A stretch of 64,000 bases of DNA from Ridgeia piscesae. Taxonomy: Eukaryota; Annelida; Polychaeta; Sabellida; Siboglinidae. This document shows, piece by piece, positions 63,982-64,000 of the stretch. The DNA lies in assembly GCA_025642075.2 (NCBI GenBank), contig JAODUO010000039.1, positions 622,501-686,500 on the forward strand, written 5' to 3'. The translations under genes were made by a program, and so were the position numbers. A model generated the notes under the pieces. The model saw only the letters and a list, made by a program, of their open reading frames with translations. It made no database searches and had not been told where the DNA came from. Each line of letters opens with the position of its first letter. The stretch's first letter is position 1.

Positions 63982-64000
63982 CTCTTCACATGGAGTTCTT
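63982..64000 (-). CDS. Zinc-finger protein gene, exon running off the right edge (partial)
   Basis: The last 19 bases of an exon read (K)ELHVK plus AG of a split Arg codon, followed by donor AG|GTGTGT. The split codon AG+G joins to the exon at 63426 and gives ELHVKRHKGQRDYKC. This rebuilds the H-x3-H end of one finger, a linker and the start of the next. The in-frame join is the main evidence, since the exon itself is cut by the window end. Confidence 0.65.

Overview
The window looks like animal (metazoan) nuclear DNA, most likely from an invertebrate. The evidence is GT-AG introns several hundred bases to 2 kb long, a decayed APE-type LINE, a TA-flanked MITE, and abundant micro- and minisatellites in long non-coding stretches. 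Ribosome binding sites, operons and tightly packed ORFs are absent. A spiralian such as a mollusc would fit the repeat style, but nothing here proves the phylum.

Layout: 1-3 kb holds a pyrimidine-rich minisatellite, a TTGT-type microsatellite, a small MITE, a foldback element and a short direct duplication. 4.16-5.36 kb is a 14-bp purine-rich minisatellite, followed by a duplicated flank. 5.8-26 kb is mostly single-copy non-coding DNA with (TA)n tracts, G-quadruplex runs, a 45-bp near-perfect palindrome and diverged short duplications. 27.1-32.3 kb is the dominant structure: about 105 tandem copies of a 48-bp unit. Its interior (about 27.6-32.14 kb) shows no length change, and it contains a 240-bp higher-order repeat. 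32.35-32.6 kb and 37.3-37.5 kb are two copies of a roughly 245-bp dispersed sequence. 34-60 kb is non-coding, with CA, GA, TA, ACAGAC and 18-bp (CTTACCTCCACACCCCCT-like) arrays, a CpG-rich block at 41.0-41.5 kb, and two candidate coding fragments that I cannot identify.

The only gene I can support firmly is a C2H2/C2HC zinc-finger gene on the minus strand at the right edge. Three exons (63982-64000 partial, 63273-63426, 60864-61059) join in frame. The joins rebuild zinc fingers across both exon junctions, which is strong internal proof of the model. The gene continues beyond the right edge (5' side), and its 3' exons lie somewhere left of 60864 and were not found. An internally deleted, opposite-strand LINE sits in the intron between 61060 and 63272.

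The very long open frames over the 48-bp array are a by-product of a stop-free 48-bp unit (48 is divisible by 3). They show no sign of codon-level constraint. The best candidate for something undescribed is this array: its near-perfect length homogeneity, its layered higher-order structure, and the transcription-factor-like and splice-site-like motifs in every unit.
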